Shown here: piece after piece, positions 15,844-26,442 of the stretch | Layout: every line of letters starts with the position of its first letter | How positions within the stretch are numbered: the stretch's first letter is position 1 | Origin: Listeria farberi | Lineage (GTDB): Bacteria; Bacillota; Bacilli; Lactobacillales; Listeriaceae | Reading direction: 5' to 3' | NCBI RefSeq assembly: GCF_014229245.1 | Contig: NZ_JAARZJ010000002.1 | Location: 211,901 to 275,900 of the forward strand | DNA: 64,000 bases | Position numbers and translations under genes: made by a program | The notes under the pieces: model-generated | Seen by the model: only the letters and a program-made list of their open reading frames with translations | Databases searched by the model: none | What the model was told of the DNA's origin: nothing

Positions 15844-16655
15844 GTGTTATAACCACGCCCAATATCTTGAACGCCGTGTGAGTCCGACCCATAGACTAAT
15901 GGAATCTGTAACTCTCTAGCTAACGTCACGATTTCTTTTGGTGGGTATGTTTCTCCGCAAAGTGGTTTAAATAGACCCGCCGTATTAAAATCAAGCTCAT
16001 AGTCACGTTTTTTCACTAAAGCAAAGATTGTCTGAAATTCCTCTATAACATCTCTTGAAAAATCAGCTGCATCTGCTCCAAAAAAATACTGAAACTTCTG
16101 GCACAATGAAATATGCCCGATTCGCCGCGGTTTAAAAGCTCCTAAATCCGCTTCAATGGACCGTTTCACGCCTTCTAAATAAGCAAGTTGCGCTTGTTCA
16201 AACCCACCATAGAATTGCACAATTCCTTCATTATAATCTTCCGCTGAAAAATCAATTGAGCGAAAGCCGTCTTGTCCTTTTAAAAAATGTAACGACAATA
16301 TTCCATCATCCGTTTGCGGCCCGTACTCATTCAAAAAATCTTGCGTAAAATCCTCATAACCAATCAAATAATCCACTTCAAACCCGATATGTATTAATAA
16401 ATCGCTCGCATATTTTTTCTTTAAATGATTCATTTTCTTAAAATAATAAGGGAGATCACTCATTGCCATACTTGCTGTCGTCACTGCTTCACTATCACCA
16501 GCAGTATTTTTCATAAATTCACTCGAAAGTGGTGCATGCTCAACAATAGAATACTCATCAAACCCCAGTTCAATCGCTTTTAAAATCATCTCTTCCACAT
16601 CATCATGCGAACCATGTGGACAAAATTCTGTATGTGTATGCCCGTCTCTTTTCAT
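15828..16655 (-). CDS. hisJ: Histidinol-phosphatase, PHP type (HisJ/HisK)
   Basis: This 275-residue PHP-superfamily enzyme removes phosphate from histidinol phosphate, the penultimate step of histidine synthesis. The N-terminal metal-binding motif DGHTHTEFCPHG and the later GFEVDY, NTAGLFKP and YGSDSHG motifs supply the metal ligands. An upstream ATG at 16742 is in frame but lacks a ribosome site, and its extension is not family-like; ATG 16655 follows GAGGG. The gene is divergent from the hisZGDBHAFIE operon, which lacks any other histidinol phosphatase. Its 3' end overlaps the convergent alkyltransferase gene by 16 bases. Confidence 0.92.
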   Translation of the reverse strand: MKRDGHTHTEFCPHGSHDDVEEMILKAIELGFDEYSIVEHAPLSSEFMKNTAGDSEAVTTASMAMSDLPYYFKKMNHLKKKYASDLLIHIGFEVDYLIGYEDFTQDFLNEYGPQTDDGILSLHFLKGQDGFRSIDFSAEDYNEGIVQFYGGFEQAQLAYLEGVKRSIEADLGAFKPRRIGHISLCQKFQYFFGADAADFSRDVIEEFQTIFALVKKRDYELDFNTAGLFKPLCGETYPPKEIVTLARELQIPLVYGSDSHGVQDIGRGYNTYCQK

Positions 16656-16707
16656 ATTCAACCCTCTTTCAAAATTCTTTTCCCAAATTACACTAAATGA
16701 TACACTA

Positions 16708-16716
16708 ATTATACCA
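16708..16716 (-). promoter_or_regulatory. Extended -10 promoter of hisJ
   Basis: TGGTATAAT on the minus strand (TATAAT at 16708-16713 with the TG extension) lies 53 bases upstream of the chosen hisJ start. No strong -35 box accompanies it, as is common for extended -10 promoters. Confidence 0.5.
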
Positions 16717-16741
16717 TAAGCCACTATTTTTCTATTCATCA

Positions 16742-16770
16742 TTTACAAAAACGCTTTAACGTGCTAATAT
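16742..16770 (+). promoter_or_regulatory. Promoter of the his operon
   Basis: TTTACA (16742-16747) and TAATAT (16765-16770) are separated by 17 bases. The -10 box is embedded in a direct repeat GCTAAT (16763-16768 and 16771-16776), a possible repressor target. The leader is too short for a T-box. Confidence 0.6.
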
Positions 16771-16806
16771 GCTAATAAACTAAAATATTGTAAAGGAGCT
16801 AGCCAG

Positions 16807-17985
16807 ATGAACTTAAATAAGAACTTACCAACTGGAACACGTGATAAACTCTTTCGTGAAGCACAAGCTGCATACAAAATTGAGCAACAAGTGAATTATT
16901 ATTTTGCAAACCGTGGATTTAAGCGTATTGAAACACCTGTTATCGAATTTGGAGATGTCTTTTCTTCTGAACATCAGACCGATACAAATTTGTACCGTTT
17001 CTTTGATGAAAAAGGTCGCTTGACAGTGCTTCGGCCAGACATGACCCTTCCAATTGGTCGAGTCGTTAGTACAACTGGTGTGACGCTCCCTCTAAAACTT
17101 TCTTATAGCGGAAAAATCTTTCGTGCAAATGAAGACTTTGGCGGTGAACAAAACGAACAAACACAAGCCGGAATTGAAATTATTGGCTACCCTTCCATTA
17201 AAGCAGAAGTGGAATGTATATTAAGTGGAATTGGGGTTTTAAATGCTCTAGAAATTCCGAATTTTCAAATTGAACTTGGTCATGCAGCAATTTATAGGCG
17301 TGTAATCCATCTTTTAAATCTACCTGAAACTACTGAAACGGATTTCCGTCTACTAATTCAAAATAAAAGCCTTACTGGCATTCGACAATTTGTTACCGAG
17401 AATCCAAGTACGCTCGATGATTTTATTCTCGCCTTACCACGCTTATTCGGCCCAGCGACAATTATTTTAAAGCAAGCTAAAAATTTAACAACTGATAAAG
17501 GAATTTTGACGGCACTAACTGAAATGGAAACTATCGTAGGCGCTGTTTCTTACGCAGCAGATATTAGTGTCGATTTAGGACTCGTACAAGATTTTCATTA
17601 TTATACTGGTATTATTTTTAGAGGATATGCCGACCTTGCTGCGGATAATTTTTTAAGTGGCGGTCGTTACGATCACTTACTAGAACAATTCACCAGCTCT
17701 TCCTCTCCAGCAGTTGGTTTAGCTCTTAATCTCGACTCCCTCACGACCCTACAAAACCGCGCTGGTATCATCAAAAAACAAACTCCAACAACGCTTTTAA
17801 TCCACTACGACCTAGATGCAATCCAACAAGCAGAAAAACTCATGCAAGAAACACCGAACAGTGAATTAAGTTTTTTTGAAACTCCAACAAATGCCATCTC
17901 TTTCGCAAAAAAATGGCAAATTCCAACTGTTGTTCACGTTGCGCGCCATAGTATCCAAACTATTTTTCATAAGGAGGCGGAATAA
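16807..17985 (+). CDS. hisZ: ATP phosphoribosyltransferase regulatory subunit HisZ
   Basis: HisZ is a histidyl-tRNA synthetase paralogue that activates the short form of HisG and carries the histidine feedback site. The 392-residue protein has class II synthetase features: [33 protein letters not shown] (motif 2 region) and [14 protein letters not shown] (motif 3 region). It lacks the anticodon-binding domain, and the HisRS histidine-A motif is degenerate. It is the first gene of the operon, with AAAGGAG before the ATG, and its stop overlaps the hisG start by one base (TAATG), consistent with coupled synthesis of the two subunits. Confidence 0.94.
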   Translation: MNLNKNLPTGTRDKLFREAQAAYKIEQQVNYYFANRGFKRIETPVIEFGDVFSSEHQTDTNLYRFFDEKGRLTVLRPDMTLPIGRVVSTTGVTLPLKLSYSGKIFRANEDFGGEQNEQTQAGIEIIGYPSIKAEVECILSGIGVLNALEIPNFQIELGHAAIYRRVIHLLNLPETTETDFRLLIQNKSLTGIRQFVTENPSTLDDFILALPRLFGPATIILKQAKNLTTDKGILTALTEMETIVGAVSYAADISVDLGLVQDFHYYTGIIFRGYADLAADNFLSGGRYDHLLEQFTSSSSPAVGLALNLDSLTTLQNRAGIIKKQTPTTLLIHYDLDAIQQAEKLMQETPNSELSFFETPTNAISFAKKWQIPTVVHVARHSIQTIFHKEAE

Positions 17986-18626
17986 TGAAAGCTTTAAAAA
18001 TCGCCTTAACGAAAGGTCGCCTTGAGAAAGACGCGGTCGCTCTTTTAGAAAAAGCTGGTCTTGATTGTTCTTCTATGACAGATAAAAAGCGTAAACTGAT
18101 TTTCCATAATAGCACCCAACCAATTTCTTTTATTTTAGTAAAAGCTGTTGATGTCATGACCTATGTAAAACACGGTGTTGCGGATATTGGCATCGTTGGT
18201 AAAGACGTTTTAATGGAAGCCTCCAAATCCCATTATGAAATGCTTGACCTTGAAATCGGTAAATGCCAATTCTGCCTTGCTTCCACGCCCGATTTTGACC
18301 CAAGGAGCTATCGCCGAAAAATTATTGCTACCAAATATCCAGCCGTAGCCTCCAAATTTTTTCGTGAAAAAGGCGAAGATGTAGAAATTATCAAAATTGA
18401 AGGCTCGGTTGAAATTGCACCTGTACTTGGACTTGCTGACGCTATCATTGATATTGTCGAAACCGGCTCCACTTTAAAAGAAAATGGCTTAATTATTTAT
18501 GAAAAAATGTACCCTATCTCCGCCCGACTGATTGTTAATAAGGCTTCCTTAAAACAGAATAAAACACAAATTTTCCAATTAATTGAACAATTAGAACAAA
18601 CGATAAAGGAGGAGCACCCGCGATGA
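17985..18626 (+). CDS. hisG: ATP phosphoribosyltransferase catalytic subunit, short form
   Basis: HisG condenses ATP with PRPP in the first committed step of histidine synthesis. At 213 residues this is the short form, lacking the C-terminal regulatory domain and therefore dependent on HisZ, encoded immediately upstream. The N-terminus [21 protein letters not shown] and the PRPP-binding loop near [19 protein letters not shown] are characteristic. It overlaps hisZ by one base and hisD by four (ATGA), so the three are translationally coupled. Confidence 0.96.
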   Translation: MKALKIALTKGRLEKDAVALLEKAGLDCSSMTDKKRKLIFHNSTQPISFILVKAVDVMTYVKHGVADIGIVGKDVLMEASKSHYEMLDLEIGKCQFCLASTPDFDPRSYRRKIIATKYPAVASKFFREKGEDVEIIKIEGSVEIAPVLGLADAIIDIVETGSTLKENGLIIYEKMYPISARLIVNKASLKQNKTQIFQLIEQLEQTIKEEHPR

Positions 18627-19906
18627 AATTTTTAACCGGAACAACGGAGGCTATATTAAAAGAACTGAGTGCTGAAAATTCAAGTAATACCTCAAACCAA
18701 ATCGTAAGCGAAGTAAAAGCAATTATTGAAGAAGTAAAAAACTCTGGTGACCGAGCCCTGTTCGACTATACGGCAAAGTTCGATGGTATTGAATTAAATG
18801 AGTTGCGCGTCCCAAACAGCGACTTCCAAATAGCCAACAACAAAGTCGATCCCGCCTTCTTAGAAGCTCTTAAGCAAGCAAAAGCAAACATAGAAAGCTT
18901 TCATAACAAGCAAAAACAATCAGCTTTCCTAGATAGTGAAAAAGACGGTGTCATACGCGGGCAAATCATTCGCCCACTAGAAACAGTCGGCGTGTATGTT
19001 CCGGGCGGTACAGCAGCCTATCCATCCTCTGTTTTAATGAATATCCTCCCTGCCAAAATTGCTGGTGTAAAACGGATTGTGATGATTACACCCCCTGGCA
19101 AAAATGGTGTTAATCCACATGTTTTAGCAGCTGCAAATCTAGCAGGCGTAGACGAAATTTACCAAGTTGGCGGTGCGCACGGAATCGCTGCTCTTGCTTA
19201 TGGAACAGAAACCATTCCTAAAGTTGACAAAATTGTCGGTCCTGGAAATATTTATGTCGCTACTGCTAAACGTGAAGTTTTTGGCGTAGTAGATATTGAT
19301 ATGATTGCCGGTCCATCTGAAATTGTTGTGCTCGCAGATGAAAAAGGCAATCCCGGTTTCATTGCAGCTGACTTACTCTCACAAGCAGAGCACGATACAT
19401 TAGCCCGTGCTATTTTAATTACTACAAATGAAAAAGTCGCACAACAAACAAAAAAAGAACTATACAAACAATTAGAAAACCTACCTCGAAAAGCGATTGC
19501 ACAAGAAGCTATTGAATCAAACGGAAAAATTATTATTGCAGAGAACACTACAGAAATGTTTAACATCATGAACGAAATCGCCCCCGAACATCTAGAGGTA
19601 CAACTTGAAAATCCTATGAACTATCTTTATCAAATTAAAAATGCTGGCTCTATTTTCTTAGGAAACTATGCATCTGAGCCACTTGGAGATTATTTTGCTG
19701 GACCGAACCATGTCTTACCAACAAGTGGAACCGCCAAATTCTTCTCTCCACTTGGTGTAGAAGATTTTACGAAACGTTCTGCCTTTATTTCTTATACGAA
19801 AGAAGCTCTTGCAAAAGAAAAAGATGCTATCGTACTTCTTGCTAACAATGAAGGCCTAAACGCACATGCCAAAGCCATTCAAATTCGATTTGAGGAGGAA
19901 AACTAA
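18623..19906 (+). CDS. hisD: Histidinol dehydrogenase
   Basis: HisD carries out the last two oxidations, histidinol to histidinal to histidine, with NAD+ and zinc. The 427-residue protein shows [34 protein letters not shown], the [14 protein letters not shown] segment and [13 protein letters not shown], which contains the catalytic and zinc-ligand Gln/His residues. [10 protein letters not shown] and [13 protein letters not shown] supply further active-site residues. Length is normal for the family. The start overlaps hisG, and hisB follows with no gap. Confidence 0.96.
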   Translation: MKFLTGTTEAILKELSAENSSNTSNQIVSEVKAIIEEVKNSGDRALFDYTAKFDGIELNELRVPNSDFQIANNKVDPAFLEALKQAKANIESFHNKQKQSAFLDSEKDGVIRGQIIRPLETVGVYVPGGTAAYPSSVLMNILPAKIAGVKRIVMITPPGKNGVNPHVLAAANLAGVDEIYQVGGAHGIAALAYGTETIPKVDKIVGPGNIYVATAKREVFGVVDIDMIAGPSEIVVLADEKGNPGFIAADLLSQAEHDTLARAILITTNEKVAQQTKKELYKQLENLPRKAIAQEAIESNGKIIIAENTTEMFNIMNEIAPEHLEVQLENPMNYLYQIKNAGSIFLGNYASEPLGDYFAGPNHVLPTSGTAKFFSPLGVEDFTKRSAFISYTKEALAKEKDAIVLLANNEGLNAHAKAIQIRFEEEN

Positions 19907-20491
19907 ATGAGAACAGCAAGTAAAACAAGGATTACTGGAGAAACTTCTATTGAACTGTCACTTAATTTAGATTCACAAGCAGAATCTACTATATCAACTG
20001 GTGTCGGCTTTTTAGATCATATGCTAACGTTATTTGCGAAACATAGCCGAATTACTTTAAATGTAAAAGCAGAGGGCGATACATATATTGATGCACATCA
20101 TACAGTTGAAGACGTCGGCATTACACTCGGTATTTGTTTAAAAGAAGCACTTTCTGATAAAGCTAGTATTAACCGTTACGGCTCAGCGTATGTGCCAATG
20201 GACGAATCACTGGGATTTTGTGCACTTGATTTAAGCGGTCGTTCCTATCTTGTATTTGACGCCGAATTAACAAATCCAAAGCTTGGCGATTTTGATACGG
20301 AATTAGTAGAAGAATTTTTCCAAGCAGTCGCCTTCAACTCTGAAATGAACCTTCACCTTCGTGTCCTTTATGGTAAAAATACGCATCATAAAATTGAAGC
20401 ACTTTTTAAAGCATTTGGTCGTGCTCTTCGCGAAGCAATCACCATAAACCCTGAAATCAAAGGTGTAAATTCTACTAAAGGAGTCCTGTAA
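19907..20491 (+). CDS. hisB: Imidazoleglycerol-phosphate dehydratase
   Basis: HisB (monofunctional, 194 residues) dehydrates imidazoleglycerol phosphate to imidazoleacetol phosphate. The two pseudo-repeat metal-binding motifs are visible: [13 protein letters not shown] with [11 protein letters not shown], and [21 protein letters not shown]. There is no fused histidinol phosphatase domain, in line with the separate hisJ gene next door. It is preceded by a GAGGAGG ribosome site within the end of hisD and is directly followed by hisH. Confidence 0.96.
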   Translation: MRTASKTRITGETSIELSLNLDSQAESTISTGVGFLDHMLTLFAKHSRITLNVKAEGDTYIDAHHTVEDVGITLGICLKEALSDKASINRYGSAYVPMDESLGFCALDLSGRSYLVFDAELTNPKLGDFDTELVEEFFQAVAFNSEMNLHLRVLYGKNTHHKIEALFKAFGRALREAITINPEIKGVNSTKGVL

Positions 20492-21118
20492 ATGATTGTT
20501 ATTATTGATTATGATACAGGAAACACGAAGAGCCTCAGCAAAGCACTTGATTTTATTGGACTGCCAAATAAAATTTCTAGTACTCACGAAGAAATTTTAC
20601 AAGCTGACGGCGCTATTTTACCAGGAGTCGGAGCTTTTCCAGAAGCGATGCAAGAACTCAGTCAGCGTGGACTTGATATGATGTTAAGAGAAATAGCAGC
20701 AACTGGTAAACCGATGCTCGGTGTTTGTCTTGGTATGCAACTTCTACTTGAATCAAGCGATGAACATCATTTTACTAAAGGGCTTGGTCTCATTCCCGGG
20801 CATGTCGAAAAACTACCAGCCGAACCTGGATTTACCGTTCCCCACATGGGCTGGAATCAACTTGAAATAAGACGCACCACTCCGCTCACTAGAAAACTTG
20901 GTGGTGAATATGTCTATTACGTCCATTCCTACTATGCAAATTGCCCAAAAGAATTCATCATCGCAACGAGCGACTATTCTATTGAAGTCCCAAGCATGAT
21001 AAATAAAGGCAATATTTATGGTGCGCAATTCCACCCAGAAAAAAGTGGTCAAATCGGACTTGAAATTTTAAAAGGATTTAAGGAGGTCACTGAATCATGC
21101 AAATCTTCCCAGCAATAG
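20492..21118 (+). CDS. hisH: Imidazole glycerol phosphate synthase glutaminase subunit HisH
   Basis: HisH is a class I glutamine amidotransferase that passes ammonia to HisF. The 208-residue protein has ILPGVGAFPEAM (oxyanion region), the nucleophile Cys in GVCLGMQLL and the catalytic His-Glu pair in GAQFHPEKSG. It is placed between hisB and hisA, and its last 22 bases overlap the beginning of hisA. Confidence 0.96.
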   Translation: MIVIIDYDTGNTKSLSKALDFIGLPNKISSTHEEILQADGAILPGVGAFPEAMQELSQRGLDMMLREIAATGKPMLGVCLGMQLLLESSDEHHFTKGLGLIPGHVEKLPAEPGFTVPHMGWNQLEIRRTTPLTRKLGGEYVYYVHSYYANCPKEFIIATSDYSIEVPSMINKGNIYGAQFHPEKSGQIGLEILKGFKEVTESCKSSQQ

Positions 21119-21819
21119 ATTTAAAAAATGGACAATGCGTTCGACTTTTCCAAGGTGATTTTTCAAAAAAAACGATTGTAAATGAAGATCCGATTGAGCA
21201 AGCAAAATCATTTGCTAAAAGCGGTGCAACCTATTTGCATATTGTTGACCTAGACGGTGCATTAGAAGGTCGCCCTGTTAATCTAGAAATTATCCAACAA
21301 ATGAAAAAAGTAGCGAAAATTCCTGTTCAAGTTGGCGGTGGTATTCGAAGTATGGCTCAAGTTGATTACTATCTTGAGTCTGGTATTGACCGCGTTATTA
21401 TCGGATCAGCAGCACTAACAGATCCAAGCTTTTTACACGCGGCAATACAAAAATACGGAACTAAAATCGTTGCTGGAATTGACGCAAAAAATGGCTTTGT
21501 TGCAACGAGTGGTTGGTTAGATATTAGCAAAGTAAGCTATTTAGATTTAGCCAAAGAAATGGAGACGATGAATGTCAAAACAATTATTTATACAGACATT
21601 GGTCGCGATGGTACGTTAACAGGTCCTAACTTAGAGCAGATGATTGCACTTCAAAACCACGTTACGGTAAATTTAATCGCTTCTGGTGGAGTTAGTAGCC
21701 GTAACGATCTAGAAGCAATTGCCGAACTTGGTTTATACGGAGCAATTGCTGGAAAAGCTCTTTATAATGGAAATATTTCGATGTCAGATATAGTTGAGGT
21801 GGAGCAACTTGCTTACTAA
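21097..21819 (+). CDS. hisA: ProFAR isomerase HisA
   Basis: HisA is a TIM-barrel isomerase that converts ProFAR to PRFAR. The 240-residue protein starts [20 protein letters not shown] with the catalytic Asp in AIDLK, carries the VQVGGGIRS phosphate-binding loop, and has the second catalytic Asp in [21 protein letters not shown] lies before the ATG inside hisH, which it overlaps by 22 bases; its own end overlaps hisF. Confidence 0.96.
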   Translation: MQIFPAIDLKNGQCVRLFQGDFSKKTIVNEDPIEQAKSFAKSGATYLHIVDLDGALEGRPVNLEIIQQMKKVAKIPVQVGGGIRSMAQVDYYLESGIDRVIIGSAALTDPSFLHAAIQKYGTKIVAGIDAKNGFVATSGWLDISKVSYLDLAKEMETMNVKTIIYTDIGRDGTLTGPNLEQMIALQNHVTVNLIASGGVSSRNDLEAIAELGLYGAIAGKALYNGNISMSDIVEVEQLAY

Positions 21820-22564
21820 ACGAATCATACCTTGTCTTGATGTTACAGCTGGACGTGTGGTTAAAGGAGTGAATTTTGTTTCATTGACCGATGTAGGCGA
21901 TCCAGTAGAAATTGCCAAAGCTTATAATGAAGCAGGAGCCGATGAACTTGTTTTCCTAGATATTACGGCAACCGTTGAACTGCGTCAAACGATGATAGAT
22001 GTTGTCGAACGGACAGCAGAGCAAGTTTTTATTCCACTGACAGTCGGTGGCGGTATAAATAGCGTGAAAGATATGAAAGACTTACTTCAAGCTGGAGCAG
22101 ACAAAATATCTCTTAATTCTGCTGCAATAAAAAGGCCCGACCTTATCCAAGAAGGTGCTAGTAAATTTGGAAACCAGTGTATTGTAGTCGCAATTGATGC
22201 TAAATGGAACGGCACAAATTGGAGTGTTTTTACTAGAGGCGGACGAGATGATACGAAATTAGATGCTATTGAATGGGCAAAAAAAGCGACTCAACTTGGC
22301 GCTGGTGAACTTCTACTAACAAGTATGGACGGTGATGGCACGAAAAACGGTTACGATATCCCACTCACAAAAGCAATCTCCGAAGCCGTCTCCGTCCCAG
22401 TTATTGCTTCAGGAGGATGCGGTAGTGCGAGCCATATGGTAGAAGTTTTCGAAAAAACAAGCGCAACCGCCGCTCTCGCTGCTAGTATTTTCCATTACGG
22501 TGAACTTAGTATCCAAAATGTCAAAACTACTTTACGTGAAAAAGGAGTGAACATTCGCCCATGA
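21809..22564 (+). CDS. hisF: Imidazole glycerol phosphate synthase cyclase subunit HisF
   Basis: HisF joins ammonia from HisH with PRFAR to make imidazoleglycerol phosphate and AICAR. The 251-residue TIM barrel begins [22 protein letters not shown], has the VGGGI loop and ends with VIASGGCGS and [12 protein letters not shown], all typical. The start is a TTG at 21809 after a GAGGTGGAG ribosome site; a TTG five codons earlier is in frame but would add residues absent from homologues. It overlaps hisA by 11 bases and hisI by four. Confidence 0.94.
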   Translation: MLTKRIIPCLDVTAGRVVKGVNFVSLTDVGDPVEIAKAYNEAGADELVFLDITATVELRQTMIDVVERTAEQVFIPLTVGGGINSVKDMKDLLQAGADKISLNSAAIKRPDLIQEGASKFGNQCIVVAIDAKWNGTNWSVFTRGGRDDTKLDAIEWAKKATQLGAGELLLTSMDGDGTKNGYDIPLTKAISEAVSVPVIASGGCGSASHMVEVFEKTSATAALAASIFHYGELSIQNVKTTLREKGVNIRP

Positions 22565-22878
22565 ATATTGTTGATTTTTCTAAAGGTTTAGTCCCAACAA
22601 TTATTTTAGATGATCAGAACGGAGAAGTTTTAATGCTCGCCTATATGAATCAAGAAAGCTATCAAAAGACGCTTGAAACTGGCTATACTTGGTTTTTTTC
22701 ACGCTCTAGAAATCAACTTTGGAATAAAGGCGAGACAAGTGGACATACTCAAAAAGTAAGAAAAATTTGGACTGACTGCGATAATGATACTTTGCTTATT
22801 CGCGTTATTCAAACCGGTCCAGCATGTCATACTGGTAAAAAAAGCTGCTTTTTCAACCTTATAAAGGAGGAATCTTAA
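22561..22878 (+). CDS. hisI: Phosphoribosyl-AMP cyclohydrolase HisI
   Basis: HisI opens the purine ring of phosphoribosyl-AMP. The 105-residue monofunctional enzyme contains [19 protein letters not shown], the metal-binding Asp cluster DCDNDTLLI and the zinc cysteines in [12 protein letters not shown]. In many bacteria HisI and HisE are fused; here they are separate adjacent genes. It overlaps hisF by four bases (ATGA). Confidence 0.95.
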   Translation: MNIVDFSKGLVPTIILDDQNGEVLMLAYMNQESYQKTLETGYTWFFSRSRNQLWNKGETSGHTQKVRKIWTDCDNDTLLIRVIQTGPACHTGKKSCFFNLIKEES

Positions 22879-23190
22879 ATGCTTAGTAACTTATATGAAG
22901 AAATCAAACTTCGCAAAAACCAACCAAAAGAAGGTTCCTACACCAACTACCTTTTCGAAAAAGGGTTAGATAAAATTTTAAAAAAAGTTGGCGAAGAAAC
23001 TACCGAAGTTGTTATTGCTGCTAAAAATAATGATCATGAGCTCATTTCAGAAGTTGCAGACTTAACTTACCACTTACTTGTTCTTTTAGCTGAAAAAAAT
23101 ATTCCATTGGAGCATATAAAAAAAGAACTACAAAACCGTGAAGGAAAGTTAAGCATAACAAGTGATCGTAAAGAAATTAACGATTTATAA
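22879..23190 (+). CDS. hisE: Phosphoribosyl-ATP pyrophosphatase HisE
   Basis: HisE hydrolyses phosphoribosyl-ATP to phosphoribosyl-AMP. The 103-residue all-alpha protein has the MazG-like metal-binding motif [13 protein letters not shown] followed by [17 protein letters not shown]. It follows hisI directly and is the last gene of the operon; no terminator lies right behind it, the next one being at 23397-23428. Confidence 0.95.
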   Translation: MLSNLYEEIKLRKNQPKEGSYTNYLFEKGLDKILKKVGEETTEVVIAAKNNDHELISEVADLTYHLLVLLAEKNIPLEHIKKELQNREGKLSITSDRKEINDL

Positions 23191-23263
23191 AAACATGACA
23201 TTTTCGTCACCTTAAAGAATGTTATTGTAAGAAAAAGCACATGATTTTAAAGAGCATATTTTA

Positions 23264-23428
23264 TATACTTGTTTATGTGGAGAGCTTTTATTTTTCCCAA
23301 AAGAAAGCATGTAATGTTAGAGCAATAATTCTAGTATCCGAATTTAGTCTTATCCCTTGACTCGCTCTAATATTACTACTCCCTAATACTCCCTTTAACC
23401 GCATCCCCCTGGTGCGGTTATTTTTTAT
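23264..23428 (+). ncRNA. Candidate UCCC-rich small RNA between hisE and gdhA
   Basis: A TATACT box (23264-23269) could start a transcript near 23276 that ends at the terminator at 23397-23428, about 150 nt. It would hold a 12-bp stem with one wobble (23312-23323 with 23364-23375), an unpaired stretch with two copies of TACTCCCT (23377-23384, 23387-23394), and a terminator hairpin whose loop is TCCCCCTGG. Exposed UCCC motifs are the hallmark of LhrC-type listerial RNAs that pair with Shine-Dalgarno sequences. I recall a listerial RNA called rli32 near this locus but cannot confirm identity. Alternatively it is a processed 3' UTR of the his operon, since no terminator precedes it. No coding potential is seen. 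Confidence 0.6.
23397..23428 (+). terminator. Terminator of the small RNA and/or his operon
   Basis: A perfect 7-bp GC-rich stem AACCGCA/TGCGGTT with a 9-base loop is followed by ATTTTTTATT. Confidence 0.85.
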
Positions 23429-23498
23429 TACATCGCTTGGCAGTTAAGAAATCGTTTCAAAAAAGATTGTTTTGTCATCATTTTCCATTATTAACTTA

Positions 23499-23512
23499 AG
23501 CAAACGTTCTCA
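23499..23512. promoter_or_regulatory. Candidate cre (CcpA) site upstream of gdhA
   Basis: AGCAAACGTTCTCA matches the TGWAANCGNTNWCA consensus at all but two positions. It lies about 45 bases upstream of the gdhA -35 box. Confidence 0.35.
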
Positions 23513-23555
23513 TTGACTTGATTTTAAAAAATTTCAGAAAAATTGGTTTTTATGC

Positions 23556-23584
23556 TTGAAAATATTCTCAACAATGTGTAAACT
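23556..23584 (+). promoter_or_regulatory. Candidate gdhA promoter
   Basis: TTGAAA (23556-23561) and TAAACT (23579-23584) are 17 bases apart. The resulting leader of about 130 bases contains the complementary octamers ACGCACGA and TCGTGCGT flanking a 28-base loop, a possible 5' hairpin. The remaining gap holds no gene. Confidence 0.5.
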
Positions 23585-23704
23585 AACAACATAGGTAAGA
23601 AAAGTTGACCTACTTGACGCACGAAAGCCGTTGTTTTTCTACTTTATAACATCGTGCGTATTTGCATTAAGTTTTCTACTTTTCCTTATAGTCAAAATAT
23701 TTAA

Positions 23705-25099
<1,395 letters not shown>

Positions 25100-25103
25100 A
25101 TAG

Positions 25104-25139
25104 AAAAACCCTGCTTTCACACTGAAAGCAGGTTTTTTT
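25104..25139. terminator. Terminator between gdhA and the convergent corA gene
   Basis: A 10-bp stem (25110-25118 region with 25124-25132) around ACACT is flanked by an A run on the left and seven Ts on the right, so it can act in both directions. Confidence 0.85.
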
Positions 25140-25142
25140 ACG

Positions 25143-26048
25143 TTATCTCATCAATTTTCGTAATATAAAAGAAAGTCCAAACCACAGTAAAACGCTAATA
25201 AAAATAGCAACAATCCATCCAAATGCATTATGTTCTAATGGAAGTGGCATATTCATTCCAAAAAAACCAGTGATAATCGTTGGCACTGTAAGCAAAATAG
25301 ATAGCGCCGTAAGTATTTTCATCGTATCATTCAAATTATTATTTAAGATGTTATTATACGTACCCGACAGTTGCTGTAATATTTGCGAGCTAAGTTCTGT
25401 CATTTCAACTAGTTGTCTAGCTTCAATTAATGCATCCTCAAACTGCTCTTTTTCCACTTCATTTAACGTTCGAAAGATTACATGTGTTTTCATTTGCTCT
25501 AATAAAGCGGCGTTTTGTTTAGAAGCTGATAAAAAGTACACGATTCCTGTTTCTAAATCAGATAAAGAAAGTAAATTTTTCTTCGTCGTTTTAATTTTCA
25601 GCTTATCATTAATTGTTTTGCGATCAATATCCATCTCTTCTACATACGGGAAAAACGAATCCATAACAAGGTACAAACTACTAAATAAAAATTGTAAAAT
25701 AGTCACATCTTCATTCTCTTTTAAGTATTTATTCATTTTTTTTACAATATATTGGTTGTTTTTATTTGTAATAGTTAGCAACTGTTTATCTTTAATAATG
25801 TAAACCATTGGAATTGTTTCATAATGATTATCAATTTTTCTCTGGTCGGGTACATTAAATACCACCACAAAAGTATCCGTTTTCTGGTCGTATTCAAAAT
25901 GAGCTCGTTCGTTTCTATCTAAAGAATAAGCAATGACTTCCTCATCAATGTTATAGGTAGTATAAATATTTTCTAGCTTACCAGCCTTATCCGTATCAAT
26001 GTTAACCCAATTGTATTTTTTATTACCAAAAATTGTTTGAATAGACAT
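25143..26048 (-). CDS. CorA-family magnesium/divalent cation transporter
   Basis: The 301-residue protein has a large acidic cytoplasmic N-terminal domain, a long helix (about 190-250) and two C-terminal membrane helices. The first is followed by the hallmark FFGMNMP motif that forms the CorA selectivity loop, and the protein ends in a basic tail RKLMR. CorA proteins are pentameric Mg2+ channels, some acting on Co2+, Ni2+ or Zn2+. The ATG follows GTGGGG. The only space for a promoter is upstream of, or inside, an RNA element whose terminator ends 28 bases before this start codon, so expression probably depends on read-through. Confidence 0.92.
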   Translation of the reverse strand: MSIQTIFGNKKYNWVNIDTDKAGKLENIYTTYNIDEEVIAYSLDRNERAHFEYDQKTDTFVVVFNVPDQRKIDNHYETIPMVYIIKDKQLLTITNKNNQYIVKKMNKYLKENEDVTILQFLFSSLYLVMDSFFPYVEEMDIDRKTINDKLKIKTTKKNLLSLSDLETGIVYFLSASKQNAALLEQMKTHVIFRTLNEVEKEQFEDALIEARQLVEMTELSSQILQQLSGTYNNILNNNLNDTMKILTALSILLTVPTIITGFFGMNMPLPLEHNAFGWIVAIFISVLLWFGLSFILRKLMR

Positions 26049-26075
26049 TCATTTCCCCACTTTCCTAGATGACAT

Positions 26076-26105
26076 AAAAAAAGAGCACCTTTTCTAGGCA
26101 CCTCT
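26076..26105 (-). terminator. Terminator directly upstream of corA
   Basis: Minus-strand stem AGAG...CTCT continues with CCT/AGG and two wobble pairs around an AGAAA loop, followed by seven Ts. The stem is imperfect, so read-through into corA is plausible. Confidence 0.55.
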
Positions 26106-26257
26106 ATTCATACATAATTATAGCACAGAACCTGGGAAATTCTGTGCTACAACCATCTTAAAGGAGTGTTTATTTGAAAAAAGTAATTAAAAACATTTCT
26201 ATGGGGGAAGTGATTTATTTTTAATTAATTCATTTCAAATGACAATCTCTATGGGAT
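26076..26257 (-). ncRNA. Candidate small RNA or attenuating leader upstream of corA
   Basis: On the minus strand TTGACT (26287-26292) and TAAGAT (26264-26269), spaced 17 bases, predict a start near 26257. The RNA would contain two CCCATAGA motifs, a perfect 10-bp hairpin (26121-26130 with 26140-26149) whose loop is TTTCCCAGG, and a terminator at 26076-26105. Three C-rich single-stranded motifs resemble LhrC-type RNAs. I recall rli31, linked to lysozyme resistance, lying at about this locus; identity not verified. The terminator ends 28 bases before the corA ATG, so it may instead be a cis-acting attenuator. An extended -10 (TGCTATAAT at 26117-26125) overlaps the hairpin and could be an internal start. 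Confidence 0.6.
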
Positions 26258-26397
26258 AAGTATATCTTACATTACTTTTATTTCCAAGTCAATACTTTTG
26301 TTACAAAAATATTTCATAAAAGTCTAATATATAGTTAACTTTATGAAATGTAATAAAAATGCAATAAACATGATGTTTTTCTATCTTTTCTTCACTA

Positions 26398-26406
26398 TGC
26401 TATAAT
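26398..26406 (+). promoter_or_regulatory. Extended -10 promoter of the lactonase gene
   Basis: TGCTATAAT (TATAAT at 26401-26406) lies 37 bases upstream of the ATG; no good -35 box is present. Confidence 0.5.
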
Positions 26407-26442
26407 TGATTAGGAAATATCTTATATATAGGAGGAATTGGC

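Noticed and set aside
16656..16806. T-box or his leader peptide before the his operon
   Set aside because: The gap is only 151 bases, with no T-box sequence (TGGNACCGCG-like), no His-codon run and no terminator.
25270..25803. 177-codon plus-strand frame opposite corA
   Set aside because: Antisense shadow; corA has the GMN motif and membrane helices on the minus strand.
26049..26260. M-box magnesium riboswitch upstream of corA
   Set aside because: The conserved M-box core sequences are not recognisable; the element looks more like a C-rich sRNA with a terminator.
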